Below, in pieces: positions 24,661 to 33,544 of a DNA stretch of 46,633 nucleotides; positions within the stretch are counted from its first letter, which is position 1; each line of letters starts with the position of its first letter. The position numbers and the translations under genes are program-made. The notes under the pieces were generated by a model. The model was not told the DNA's origin and did no database searches. It saw nothing but the letters and a program-made list of their open reading frames with translations. The DNA lies in NCBI GenBank assembly GCA_017436305.1, contig JAFSDJ010000053.1:1-46633 (forward strand), written 5' to 3'. Source of the stretch: Lachnospiraceae bacterium (lineage in GTDB: Bacteria > Bacillota > Clostridia > Lachnospirales > Lachnospiraceae).

Positions 24661-25842
24661 CTATAAAAATACCACTTCTTTAATCTGGTTGTTTGTTGCA
24701 AAAGCTTCATAATCTTCTTTGGATTTATCTGTGGCTTTTTCCATAAGCTCTGCAATTGTTCCGTTTTTACGAAGTTCTTTTGCTTTAACAATGGCATCTT
24801 TTAAATTGGATTTTTCGTATACAATCAATGTTCCTTCCGGTTCACATTCCGGAGCAATTTTCTGGCTGGATAAAGCTATCATTAAATCGTCCACTATAAT
24901 CATAAAGCCGATAGCCGCTGCATCTTTTCCAAAATAAGACAACAGCTGGTTGTATCTTCCGCCTGTTAAAACGGCATCGCCAACACCGTATGTATAGCCT
25001 TTGAAAATAACTCCTGTATAGTAATTGTATTTGCTTAACATTCCAAGGTCAAAGGAAACGTATTTTTCCACGCCGTAAAGACAAAGCACATCATATAATT
25101 TTTCAAGATGTTCAATTGCCTGTAAGGAACGGCTGTTTTTCACAATATTTTTCATTTCCACTAGAACATCTAAAGAGCCGAATGCATCGGAAATAGATAA
25201 AAGCACATCAATTTTATCTTTTGGAAGTCCTTTTGATACTAATAATTCTTCTGCACCAAAAGTATTTTTGCTGGAAATAAATTCTCTAAGTTCATATTCT
25301 GTTTCTTCGTCTAATCCAGCCTCTTCGCATAAACCTTTAAAGAACTGAATTTCACCAATGCTAATCTGGAATTCTTTTAATCCTGTGCTTAATAAAGATT
25401 CTACTGCCAGATTAATCATTTCTGCATCTGCCTCTAAAGAGTTATCATTAAACAACTCTACCCCCATCTGGGTAGTTTCTTTTAGCTTACCCTGTAAATT
25501 GGAAGTGTTGGTAAAAGCATTGCCAGAATAGGTAAAACGTACCGGAAGTGTTTCTTCCATAAAATATTTCGCCGCACTTCTTGCCATGGAAGGGGTAAAA
25601 TCCGGGCGTAATGCCAATGTGTTACCTTCTTTATCAAAGAATTTGTATAAATCCTTGCTGGCTGTTGTACCAATTTCTTTGCCAAATACATCGAAAAATT
25701 CAAAGGATGGAGTTTGAATGTCTTTATAGCCGAACTCTTTGAATTTATCATGCAGCATGTTTTGTACTGCTAACTTTTTTGCATATTCCAATCCGTAAAT
25801 ATCTCTAACGCCTTCTGGTGTATGTACTAATCTTTTACTCAT
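24661..25842 (-). CDS. hisZ: ATP phosphoribosyltransferase regulatory subunit
   Basis: A 393-residue class-II aminoacyl-tRNA-synthetase-like protein without tRNA charging function. TPEGVRDIYGLEYAKKLAVQ and LRPDFTPSMARSAAKYF (motif 2-like) show the HisRS relationship, and the anticodon-binding domain of true HisRS is missing. It forms a hetero-octamer with short HisG and senses histidine. AAAGAGGAA is the RBS. It is first gene of the his operon, after a leader of about 270 nt. Confidence 0.93.
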   Translation of the reverse strand: MSKRLVHTPEGVRDIYGLEYAKKLAVQNMLHDKFKEFGYKDIQTPSFEFFDVFGKEIGTTASKDLYKFFDKEGNTLALRPDFTPSMARSAAKYFMEETLPVRFTYSGNAFTNTSNLQGKLKETTQMGVELFNDNSLEADAEMINLAVESLLSTGLKEFQISIGEIQFFKGLCEEAGLDEETEYELREFISSKNTFGAEELLVSKGLPKDKIDVLLSISDAFGSLDVLVEMKNIVKNSRSLQAIEHLEKLYDVLCLYGVEKYVSFDLGMLSKYNYYTGVIFKGYTYGVGDAVLTGGRYNQLLSYFGKDAAAIGFMIIVDDLMIALSSQKIAPECEPEGTLIVYEKSNLKDAIVKAKELRKNGTIAELMEKATDKSKEDYEAFATNNQIKEVVFL

Positions 25843-26142
25843 GTGATTCCTCTTTCTAAGTGATTTTTATTGTATTTTTTGTTTAGAGTCAAATTGTGCA
25901 ATTTGACAATTTATAATTTTGAATAGGGATTTTGACACTCTAATCCTATTAAACAATAGCACAGATTCCCTAATTTGTAAAATTGCATCTTTCTATTACA
26001 CAGCCTAACAGCAAGTGTCTGGCTACTTATTGAACAGAAAAGTAAAATTTGTCCGCAAAGCACTTTAATGTTGTAAAGTGTTAATTCGCTACTATGCTAC
26101 CGCAACAAACTATTGCTAGTATACAAAAAGCTAACACACTTG
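25843..26142 (-). other. his operon leader region
   Basis: This is the 300-bp gap between hisZ and recU, transcribed leftwards from about 26111. It contains a CACTTTA/TAAAGTG hairpin (26061-26080), a segment at 26002-26024 that matches 7445-7467, and a 20-bp near-palindrome at 25888-25907 close to hisZ. I saw no T-box core (AGGGTGGNACCGCG-like), no His-rich leader peptide and no clear intrinsic terminator, so the control mode is unknown. Confidence 0.6.
25888..25907. promoter_or_regulatory. 20-bp palindrome in the his leader
   Basis: GTCAAATTGTGCAATTTGAC: 9-bp arms around TG, 45 bp upstream of the hisZ start. It could be a protein operator or an RNA hairpin. No T tract follows on the minus strand. 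Confidence 0.5.
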
Positions 26143-26146
26143 TCAA
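26118..26146 (-). promoter_or_regulatory. his operon promoter
   Basis: On the minus strand, TTGACA (26146-26141), 17-bp spacer, TATACT (26123-26118). The -35 overlaps the recU stop codon. Confidence 0.85.
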
Positions 26147-26676
26147 TCTCTTAATTGTAAATCCAACTGTAATGCATCTAAATATGGCACAAACAGCCCT
26201 TTTTTAGCAGGAATTGCAAACTGTAAATCAATTTCTTCAAAACGGAAGCTTTTTCGTCCACCATTTTGTGCCCGTTCCCAAAAGACTTTTAAATGCCTAA
26301 AAGGCATATAATAGAGAAAATCTTTATGGGTATAGTGAATAATAAAAAAAGCAATCCCCTGTTGTTTTTCAAAATCCTCCATAAATTTAATCTGGTGCTC
26401 ATGAACATTTTGCAGAGAAAAGGTATCGGTAGCACATTCTTTTGCATCAAAGCAGATTGGAATTCCCTGTACGGCTCCTATATAGTCAACGGTGCTTTTC
26501 TGGTCAAAGTATGCCAGTGTAATATGACGGTTTTCTTTATCTATTTTTATGGGGGTAATAGGTGTTGGTACTTTTTGAATAAGCCCAAGACCACTTTCTC
26601 TATATTTTTCATTAGTTCGGTTAATCAGGTCCTCCAGAGCGGAACCTCTTAACCCTCTTGAATTCCAAGTTGCCAT
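26143..26676 (-). CDS. recU: Holliday junction resolvase RecU-family protein
   Basis: A 177-residue RecU-type nuclease of the PD-(D/E)xK fold. It begins MATWNSRGLRGSALEDLINRTN (family start GxR-G), and the active site is STVDYIGAVQGIPICFDAKE (Asp ... Glu-x-Lys order as DAKE). FSLQNVHEHQIKFMEDFEKQQGIAFFII continues the family pattern. RecU resolves four-way junctions in Firmicutes recombination repair. In Bacillus it sits beside a penicillin-binding protein gene; here it follows a pseudouridine synthase by 3 bp. Confidence 0.9.
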   Translation of the reverse strand: MATWNSRGLRGSALEDLINRTNEKYRESGLGLIQKVPTPITPIKIDKENRHITLAYFDQKSTVDYIGAVQGIPICFDAKECATDTFSLQNVHEHQIKFMEDFEKQQGIAFFIIHYTHKDFLYYMPFRHLKVFWERAQNGGRKSFRFEEIDLQFAIPAKKGLFVPYLDALQLDLQLRD

Positions 26677-26679
26677 TTG

Positions 26680-27732
26680 CTAACCTCTTTTTTTATTTTG
26701 TATAATATCAGAGTCAAAATGAATTCCAAGCTTACGAAAACGTGCCGGAAAACCAGTTTGAAAGGTTCTTTCTGAAATTTCTGTAAAAGGCTCATTAAGT
26801 TTTGGAAATACAAGCCGGTAGGCATGAAGTAACTGTTCGCTAACTCCGTAGGTGGCTTTTATGCTATCATTTAACTTTCTGTCGCCGTATTTATAATCGC
26901 ATAAAATAGGATGTCCAATAGAGGCTAAATGAGCACGAATCTGATGGGTTTTTCCGGTAATCAGATGCACTTCTGCCAGTGTGCAAAGCTGTTTGTTTTG
27001 TTTGCCTTCTTTACCATTTTTATTAACCAAATTAGTAGAAAGCACGAAAGTTAAAAGTGGTCTGATTTCTGTCTGGATATAGGAAGAATCTTCTGCTTCA
27101 CACTTACTTAACTGCACTTTATTGGTTGAGGAATCTTTTTTTAAATACCCTTCTAATGAAACTGCTTCTTTTAATTCTCCTTTTATGGCACAGATATAGT
27201 ATTTTTCCAGTTCCCTTGTTTTTAATAACTCGTTCATTTTCTGAAGGCCGGATAAAGTCTTGCCACATATAACAAGACCGGAAGTATTTCTGTCTAATCT
27301 GTTGCAAATGGAAGGTTTAAATGTTTGAAAGTCTTCCTGTTTTAGTTGTCCGCTGCTAACTAAATAGGACAAAAAATATTCATTTAAGGAAATGTCTGTA
27401 TCCTTGGCTTTTTGGGAAAGTATGTTTACCGGTTTGTTCCATAGTATAATTTGTTTGTCCTCGTAAACTATGGCTAATTCTTTCGGTAACTTTAAGTTAG
27501 CTTCTTCTTTAGAACCGGAAAATTTTTCAAAGGTTTCCTGGGCTAAAAATAATTTGACACAGTCACCTACTGCTAACTTTTCTTTTCCCTCAGCTTTTTT
27601 TCCGTTTAGGGTTATGTTCTTTTTTCGTAGCATTTTGTAATAAAAGCTGCTTGGTGCATTGCTTAAAAGCTTTCCAAGATATTTGTCAAACCTTTGGCCC
27701 GCTTGGTTTTCACCGATTATAATTTCAATCAT
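26680..27732 (-). CDS. RluA-family pseudouridine synthase (RluC-like)
   Basis: A 350-residue enzyme with an N-terminal S4 domain (about 10-70: QRFDKYLGKLLSNAPSSFYYKMLRKKNITLNGKKAE) and an RluA catalytic domain with CNRLDRNTSGLVICGKT (catalytic Asp) and KTHQIRAHLASIGHPILCDYKYGD. It likely modifies 23S rRNA; the exact site is not readable. It is longer than the RluD-like protein at 3187-4095 because of an insert around 225-245 with low complexity (KNGKEGKQNKQ). It is cotranscribed with recU. Confidence 0.9.
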   Translation of the reverse strand: MIEIIIGENQAGQRFDKYLGKLLSNAPSSFYYKMLRKKNITLNGKKAEGKEKLAVGDCVKLFLAQETFEKFSGSKEEANLKLPKELAIVYEDKQIILWNKPVNILSQKAKDTDISLNEYFLSYLVSSGQLKQEDFQTFKPSICNRLDRNTSGLVICGKTLSGLQKMNELLKTRELEKYYICAIKGELKEAVSLEGYLKKDSSTNKVQLSKCEAEDSSYIQTEIRPLLTFVLSTNLVNKNGKEGKQNKQLCTLAEVHLITGKTHQIRAHLASIGHPILCDYKYGDRKLNDSIKATYGVSEQLLHAYRLVFPKLNEPFTEISERTFQTGFPARFRKLGIHFDSDIIQNKKRG

Positions 27733-27831
27733 ATATTTTCTCTTTCTTATGGATTTTTTTATAAAATGAATTCCATCTTTTTATCACTAGATGAATAATA
27801 TTGTTCAAAGTCGTCCACGTAAACAATTTTC

Positions 27832-28269
27832 TCATAACTTCATCTCCATATACGGCAATACATGGAATCCATTTTTTTCATATACCTTCACAGCACGTTC
27901 ATTTTCCTTTTCAACTTCCAGTCTTAATATGGCATCAGGATATCTGTTTTTTATATAATCAAAAAATTTACTGCCCAGGCCTAAACCTCTATATTCATTT
28001 TTAATATATAAATCCTCAATCCACATACAGGTCCTACCAAATTCTGTAGAAAAGCTCTTAGCTACCATTGCGTAACCTTGCACTTTTTTAGAATCTTCGA
28101 AAATATATCCTTCTAAATATGGACTTTCGTTTATACAGTTTTCTACGTCATTTATAAATATCTCTTCTGAGCCATTACTTAAAACTGCCGGAGACGCATA
28201 AAATACCCTCATCATCTCAATGACGCATGCTTTGTCTTCAGCTGTCATTATTCTTATTGTACTGTTCAT
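27832..28269 (-). CDS. GNAT-family N-acetyltransferase
   Basis: A 145-residue acetyl-CoA-dependent acetyltransferase. Motif A is the IKNEYRGLGLGSKFFDYI segment (RGxGxG/S); AILRLEVEKENERAVKVYEKNGF is motif B. IRIMTAEDKACVIEMMRVFY is the usual N-terminal start. The substrate is unknown. It starts 3 bp after the GGDEF gene. A 26-codon open stretch in another frame continues past its stop towards the next gene, so the C-terminus deserves a check. Confidence 0.87.
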   Translation of the reverse strand: MNSTIRIMTAEDKACVIEMMRVFYASPAVLSNGSEEIFINDVENCINESPYLEGYIFEDSKKVQGYAMVAKSFSTEFGRTCMWIEDLYIKNEYRGLGLGSKFFDYIKNRYPDAILRLEVEKENERAVKVYEKNGFHVLPYMEMKL

Positions 28270-28272
28270 TTT

Positions 28273-29955
28273 CTACTTCTCTTTCTGACTTTTCATCCTT
28301 CGTTTTGACTTATACATTTCTTTATCAGCCTGTCCGTATACAGCGTGAACACTAGAATCTTTTGAACCATCATAATAGGCATATCCATATGCAACAGACA
28401 ATAAATCACAATTCTGCTTTTTATTCCAAATAGATATTTTTTCATTTAATTCTTTTAGTACAGATACTATGTTCTGTTTTTTAGTATCATACATTACGAT
28501 TAAAAATTCGTCACCACCCATTCGTCCAATTGCACAATTATATTTATCGAATGTTTCATGCAATATTCTGGAAAAATTCACAATTAACTCATCACCTCGA
28601 CTATGTCCGTATGTATCATTAATTTGTTTCAATCCATTTAAGTCCAGACTAACAATATATGCTGCTGTATGCTCTGTTTCCAGATTTTTTAAAATTGTTT
28701 CGCATTTATTCCGGTTATATGTATTTGTCAGCATATCTGTATAGGCCATCTTTTCAATAATTTCCCGTTCTGCCTTGTCCTGGTATCTTCGAAGTACTCT
28801 CATACAATAATAGTACATCATGGAACATGCGAAAATTAAAGCACCAATTGGCATTAAACTAAAGCGTTCTGATACAATCTGGTTCACATATTTGTAAAGA
28901 TTAAAACGTATCAATTCAAACAAAGAGACAACTACCATAAAAGACATTCCATATACTAAAATCTTTATTTCTTTTTCTTTTTTTCGATAAGAAATAACCA
29001 GTGTATACACAATAAATATAATTATGCTAATTAAAATCACATGCATTATCGGAATCCATACAATATAATTAGCTATTTTTGCTAAATGCACTACTACAAT
29101 TATCACATCCACAATGGTATTTAGTGCTGCAAACCCCATATAAATTTTACGCCATTTAGGATTATCCAACACATTTGCAAAAAACAATGCCGTTGGAATG
29201 CCTGGAAGATAAACCGAAAAGAATTCCATAACATTTACAACCTGCATATTGGAAATAATCATAAACATAATATCATCATTACATAGCATCCATACTGCAA
29301 TGATAATAGAAAATGCGGAAATCCATGCAAGTGTATGCATATCCCGTTCTTTGCTTCCACTTACTAAAGTGGTTCCAGTTCCAATAATCCCAAATGTAAT
29401 TAAGGTTAGGCAGGACAATAAGGTTAAAAAATTATCTACCAAAATTTTAGAATAACTAGCTCCTTCATTTACAATATAGGTATCTTCCATACTTGTAAAT
29501 CCGTCTTCTTCAGTAACTGTTAGCTCTACTGTTAATTTTTTACCTTGAAAATCTTCCGGTAAAGGTACTCTTAAGAATTCATGTCCCAATACTTCTTTCT
29601 TCTCATACAAATCCTGACCGTATGTATAAATATTCTCTCCATCCAAATATACATTAACTGCACAATGATATAATTCCAATACTAATACAGGATGAATAAT
29701 TTTTTCATCAGGCAAAGTCTTTTCCATTGTGATTTTATCCCCGCGATGAGGTGCTTTAAAAGTATATTCGGATATGTCTAATATTTGTTTTTCTTCTTGA
29801 TTCCACTGAAACGATACATCTTTATCAATAGAAATTATGTTACTGGAATTTAAAGAATAATTAAAAAAATCACTACCTGGTAAATAAATCAATGATATTA
29901 ACAGAAACAATACAAATAAAAATCCTTTTACCAAATTTACATTTCCATGCTTCAT
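28273..29955 (-). CDS. Membrane GGDEF protein, probable diguanylate cyclase
   Basis: A 560-residue sensor. It has an N-terminal membrane segment (about 8-26), an extracytoplasmic beta-rich domain (about 30-170), seven or so membrane segments (175-385) in a 7TM sensor arrangement, a short coiled stretch (386-402), and a GGDEF domain (about 403-560). The active-site motif is intact: MGGDEFLIV (GGDEF 480-484), with Mg-binding VSLDLNGLKQIND. It should make c-di-GMP from two GTP. The four residues at the inhibitory-site position are KYNC rather than RxxD, so product inhibition is probably absent. The ligand is unknown. Confidence 0.87.
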   Translation of the reverse strand: MKHGNVNLVKGFLFVLFLLISLIYLPGSDFFNYSLNSSNIISIDKDVSFQWNQEEKQILDISEYTFKAPHRGDKITMEKTLPDEKIIHPVLVLELYHCAVNVYLDGENIYTYGQDLYEKKEVLGHEFLRVPLPEDFQGKKLTVELTVTEEDGFTSMEDTYIVNEGASYSKILVDNFLTLLSCLTLITFGIIGTGTTLVSGSKERDMHTLAWISAFSIIIAVWMLCNDDIMFMIISNMQVVNVMEFFSVYLPGIPTALFFANVLDNPKWRKIYMGFAALNTIVDVIIVVVHLAKIANYIVWIPIMHVILISIIIFIVYTLVISYRKKEKEIKILVYGMSFMVVVSLFELIRFNLYKYVNQIVSERFSLMPIGALIFACSMMYYYCMRVLRRYQDKAEREIIEKMAYTDMLTNTYNRNKCETILKNLETEHTAAYIVSLDLNGLKQINDTYGHSRGDELIVNFSRILHETFDKYNCAIGRMGGDEFLIVMYDTKKQNIVSVLKELNEKISIWNKKQNCDLLSVAYGYAYYDGSKDSSVHAVYGQADKEMYKSKRRMKSQKEK

Positions 29956-29985
29956 TGCTATTTTCCCCTACTTTCTCTTACAAAT

Positions 29986-30564
29986 TTACAACGAAATCTG
30001 ATGTAAAATATGCATAATCTCTTTATCTTTTGTTTCTTCTGTCATTTCTAATACTTCTAACTGTTTTACTCTCTTAATATAAGTGTCTAAATTGTCAAAA
30101 ACTTTTACATTTGCCTTTAAGCCGTTTTGCGTTAATAATTGAGAAATATGTTTGTTTAACTCATTTAAATCACAATTTTTTCTTTGGCAGATGCCACATA
30201 CATTTCCTCCTTTTACAACAACGGAAGGTACTTCGTAATTTACCTTGTAAGTAGTAAAAACAAGATCATATGCATGCAAAACATGTTCAAACTGACCTAC
30301 AGATTCAGAAAGCTTCCTAAAAAGCTCGCTGCCACAACCATGGTATTTTAAATACATAATCATACTAACAGCACTTTTACTTGACGGAAGCATTCCAAGC
30401 ACCGCAACAACCGTTAATACATTGGCTTTTTGTCCGGTAACATTATAACCTGCAAAAAATAGAGAAAGTGATACTGCAAACATTAAAATTGTCTTCAAAA
30501 TTTCATCCTTTCTCTTCTGTTTAAAATAACCATAGTTACCTTTTGTTAACCTGTTTTTTTTCAT
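29986..30564 (-). CDS. Uncharacterised two-pass membrane protein with Cys motif
   Basis: A 192-residue protein that I do not recognise as a named family. The basic N-terminus (1-22) is followed by two membrane segments (about 23-41 and 48-68) and a soluble C-terminal domain. That domain contains CGxCQRKNCD (about residues 122-130), three closely spaced cysteines that could bind metal or form a disulfide. The ATG overlaps the stop of a small upstream ORF by ATGA, and no strong RBS is visible, so coupling is likely. The GGDEF gene follows after 30 bp. Confidence 0.7.
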   Translation of the reverse strand: MKKNRLTKGNYGYFKQKRKDEILKTILMFAVSLSLFFAGYNVTGQKANVLTVVAVLGMLPSSKSAVSMIMYLKYHGCGSELFRKLSESVGQFEHVLHAYDLVFTTYKVNYEVPSVVVKGGNVCGICQRKNCDLNELNKHISQLLTQNGLKANVKVFDNLDTYIKRVKQLEVLEMTEETKDKEIMHILHQISL

Positions 30565-30668
30565 GTGTATTCTTCTTTCTGTAGTTTCTCTGCTAATTTC
30601 GTTACTGTTTTGGACCTTAACAATAGCTCTCTCTTATTCGGTAACACTTCAACCCGCGTCACTAGCAA
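30561..30668 (-). CDS. Possible small ORF (35 aa) coupled to the downstream membrane protein
   Basis: An open frame LLVTRVEVLPNKRELLL...EEYT reads from a TTG at 30668 (AGGTG five bases upstream) to a TGA that overlaps the next gene's ATG (ATGA). The peptide is basic and looks helical (KTVTKLAEKLQKEE). The same frame runs upstream to the SDR stop (TAG 30698-30696) with nine intervening sense codons, so it could also be the broken-off or read-through tail of the SDR. Codon use (CGG, GCG, ACG) differs from the neighbours. I do not recognise it. Confidence 0.45.
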   Translation of the reverse strand: MLVTRVEVLPNKRELLLRSKTVTKLAEKLQKEEYT

Positions 30669-30695
30669 AGGCGCACCTATGGCCGAATTGTTATC

Positions 30696-31466
30696 CTATT
30701 TGACCCCTCTAAGTATTTTTGCATATATATCCAATATGATTCCTTGTGGTGCCAGTTTTCCAAGTGCATGAAGCCCCTTCATACTGATACCATAGGTACT
30801 AATTTCTTTTTTTGAAAAGGTGTCTTTAATTGCCTGTGCTACTACCTTTTCTTTCTTTGCCATAAACCATTTCTTTAAGGCAAATGGTGAACCGGTTTCT
30901 TCTGCAATCTGAAAAAATGGTGTATTTACCGGTCCCGGACATACTGCTGATACCCAAATGCCTTTTGATCGTACTTCTCTGTTTAATGCTCTTGAAAATG
31001 ATAACACGTAAGACTTGGTAGCAGCATAAACAGCAAAATTAGGCTGTGGCAAATAGGCTGCTGCAGATGCCAGATTGATAATATAACTGTTTTTGGTTAT
31101 ATAGGGCAATACCTTATAGGTAACTTTTGTAAGAGCCATACAGTTTAACTGAATCATTCCCACATTGTCAGATTCTTCAATTTCTAAAAAGGGACCCGTT
31201 TTTCCGTAACCTGCACAGTTTACTAACATTCTAACCTGTGGTTTTTCTTTTTCCAGTGCGTTAGTCAAAATGCCATAATTATCCGTTGTTAAATCCATTG
31301 GAAAATATCTTAACTTAGCTTTTATAAAGCCTTCCAGTTCCTTCATAGGCTCCACTCTTCTGGCAACCAGCCAGAATTCATCCAGACCTAAACATTTTTT
31401 ATCCAGTTGTCTTACAAATTCCTGTCCCATGCCGGAGGATGCCCCGGTTATAATTGCAATTTTCAT
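30696..31466 (-). CDS. SDR-family NAD(P)-dependent oxidoreductase
   Basis: A 256-residue classical short-chain dehydrogenase. TGASSGMGQEF near the N-terminus is the cofactor loop, NCAGYG is the NAG-type motif, and YAATKSYVLSF is the catalytic YxxxK, followed by the PG motif in CPGPVNTPFF. The substrate is unknown. The frame opens at a TTG (31475), but ATG 31466 gives the normal start MKIAIITGAS and has AAGG upstream. The gene is followed in the same frame by a further open stretch after TAG. Confidence 0.9.
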   Translation of the reverse strand: MKIAIITGASSGMGQEFVRQLDKKCLGLDEFWLVARRVEPMKELEGFIKAKLRYFPMDLTTDNYGILTNALEKEKPQVRMLVNCAGYGKTGPFLEIEESDNVGMIQLNCMALTKVTYKVLPYITKNSYIINLASAAAYLPQPNFAVYAATKSYVLSFSRALNREVRSKGIWVSAVCPGPVNTPFFQIAEETGSPFALKKWFMAKKEKVVAQAIKDTFSKKEISTYGISMKGLHALGKLAPQGIILDIYAKILRGVK

Positions 31467-31578
31467 AAAATTCAATCCTTTTTTACGATTTTTTATTCTT
31501 TATACAAATTTTTTCTCAAATATTTTTCAATCATTTGTAGTTTTCTGTAATGTATAGCTGTAAAAAATCAGCATATGC

Positions 31579-33528
31579 TTACTTTTTCTTGTGTACATTG
31601 CGGATTGTTTTTTTCTTGCCGGCTGCTTTATTGGCACCAGCCTGCTTTCCACCATTGTGTTTTACATCTGTTCTCTTTTTATTTTTACTTCCAGTACCTT
31701 TCTGCCATTTCTCAGCCTGTTTCATAGAAGTGGTTTTTCTGGGACGAATCAGACATTTTTTATCAAATCCAATTAAGTCTTCTCTACCTGCCTTTTTTAG
31801 TGCTTCCATAACCAAATCATAATTGTTTGGATTACGGTATTGGATGAGCGCACGTTGTAGTGCCTTGTCATGTGGATTTTTCACTACATATACAGGCTTT
31901 AAATCTCTTGGGTCCACTCCGGTATAATACATTACCGTAGACATGGTAGATGGTGTTGGATAAAAATCCTGTACCTGTTCCGGCATATAGCCCAAATCTC
32001 GTAAGTACTCTGCTAACTCCACTGCTTCTTTTAAGGTAGACCCCGGATGTGAAGACATTAAGTAAGGTACTACAAATTGATTTTTTCCCATCTGTTTATT
32101 TAATCGTTTGTATTTTTCTAAAAATTTCTCATAAACAGCATTTTCAGGCTTACCCATTTTTGATAAAACAGCATCACATATATGTTCCGGTGCAACCTTT
32201 AATTGTCCGCTAATATGATGCTCCACCAGCTCTTTAAAAAAGGTATCATCCTTATCCGCAAGCATATAATCGAAACGAATACCGGAACGGACAAACACTT
32301 TCTTTATACCTGGAAGTACCCGTAACTTTCTAAGTAAAGAAAGATAATCTTTATGGTCCACATACAGATTTTTGCAAGGCTTTGGAAACAGACATTGTCT
32401 GTTTTTACACACTCCCATAGTCATCTGTTTTTCGCAGGATGGATGTCTGAAGTTGGCCGTAGGTCCTCCTACATCATGAATATAGCCTTTAAAGTCTTTA
32501 TCCTTTATAATCATTTTGGCTTCTTCAATAATGGAATCATGGCTTCTGACCTGAACAGTTCTTCCCTGATGAAATGTAAGGGCACAGAAATTACACCCTC
32601 CAAAACAGCCACGATTACTAATTAACGAAAACTTAATCTCATCAATAGCAGGAACTCCTCCTGCCTCTTCATATGAAGGATGATAAGTACGCATATATGG
32701 CAGATTGTATACCTGATCCATTTCCTCCATTGTAAGTGGCTCTGAAGGCGGATTTTGTACTACATAAGTACCGTTTGGATAGGCTTCGGCCATAGTTTTT
32801 CCTGTAAATGGATCTGTGTTATCATATTGAATTTTAAAGCTCTTTGCGTATTCCACCGGTTTCTTTTTCATATCCTCATACGAAGGGAGCTCAATATGAT
32901 CATAAAGGCCTTCTAACGACTTTGTTTTATAAACTGTTCCCTTAATAAACGTAATGTCTGAAACTGCAATGCCACTTTTTAGGGCATCTGCAATTTCTAC
33001 AATGGATTTTTCTCCCATACCGTAGGAAATTAAGTCTGCACCACTGTCTAACAAAATAGAACGTTTAAAAGAGTCAGACCAATAATCGTAATGAGCTAAA
33101 CGTCTGAGACTTGCTTCAATACCACCAATAATAATAGGTGTATTTTTATACGTCCTTCTAATTAGATTCCCGTATACTACCGTAGCATGATCCGGTCTTT
33201 TAAAAGGCTCCCCACCTGGTGTATAGGCATCCTTTGGGCGATGCTTTTTTGAAACAAAATAGTGATTTACCATGGAATCCATATTACCGCCACTAATTAA
33301 AAAGGCAAGCTTTGGCTCTCCAAATATAGTAATACTCTTTTCATCTTTCCAGTCAGGCTGGGAAATAATTCCAACTGTATAACCATGAGCCTCTAACACA
33401 CGGCTTATAATGGCATGTCCGAAAGACGGGTGATCCACATACGCATCTCCAATTACATATACAAAATCCAGTTGATTAATATTTCGTTCTTCACATTCTT
33501 TTTTTGAAATGGGTAAAAAATTACTCAT
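31579..33528 (-). CDS. YgiQ-family radical SAM protein
   Basis: A 649-residue member of the YgiQ (UPF0313) family. FLPISKKE and [26 protein letters not shown] open the family N-terminal domain. The 4Fe-4S triad is [20 protein letters not shown] (CxxxCxxC) near residue 310. The C-terminal tail (about 600-649) is lysine-rich, consistent with nucleic-acid contact. The reaction is unknown. ATG 33528 has AAAAGGA seven bases upstream and gives the family start. An ATG at 33552, overlapping the previous stop, is an alternative. Confidence 0.9.
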   Translation of the reverse strand: MSNFLPISKKECEERNINQLDFVYVIGDAYVDHPSFGHAIISRVLEAHGYTVGIISQPDWKDEKSITIFGEPKLAFLISGGNMDSMVNHYFVSKKHRPKDAYTPGGEPFKRPDHATVVYGNLIRRTYKNTPIIIGGIEASLRRLAHYDYWSDSFKRSILLDSGADLISYGMGEKSIVEIADALKSGIAVSDITFIKGTVYKTKSLEGLYDHIELPSYEDMKKKPVEYAKSFKIQYDNTDPFTGKTMAEAYPNGTYVVQNPPSEPLTMEEMDQVYNLPYMRTYHPSYEEAGGVPAIDEIKFSLISNRGCFGGCNFCALTFHQGRTVQVRSHDSIIEEAKMIIKDKDFKGYIHDVGGPTANFRHPSCEKQMTMGVCKNRQCLFPKPCKNLYVDHKDYLSLLRKLRVLPGIKKVFVRSGIRFDYMLADKDDTFFKELVEHHISGQLKVAPEHICDAVLSKMGKPENAVYEKFLEKYKRLNKQMGKNQFVVPYLMSSHPGSTLKEAVELAEYLRDLGYMPEQVQDFYPTPSTMSTVMYYTGVDPRDLKPVYVVKNPHDKALQRALIQYRNPNNYDLVMEALKKAGREDLIGFDKKCLIRPRKTTSMKQAEKWQKGTGSKNKKRTDVKHNGGKQAGANKAAGKKKTIRNVHKKK

Positions 33529-33544
33529 AATAATTCCTTTTCTA

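Noticed and set aside
25843-26142. His-specific T-box riboswitch upstream of hisZ
   Set aside because: No AGGGTGG-type antiterminator core, specifier loop or following terminator could be found in the leader.
30565-30771. + strand ORF of 68 codons opposite the SDR end
   Set aside because: The complementary strand reads as a better protein and has translation-coupling geometry; the + strand copy has no RBS.
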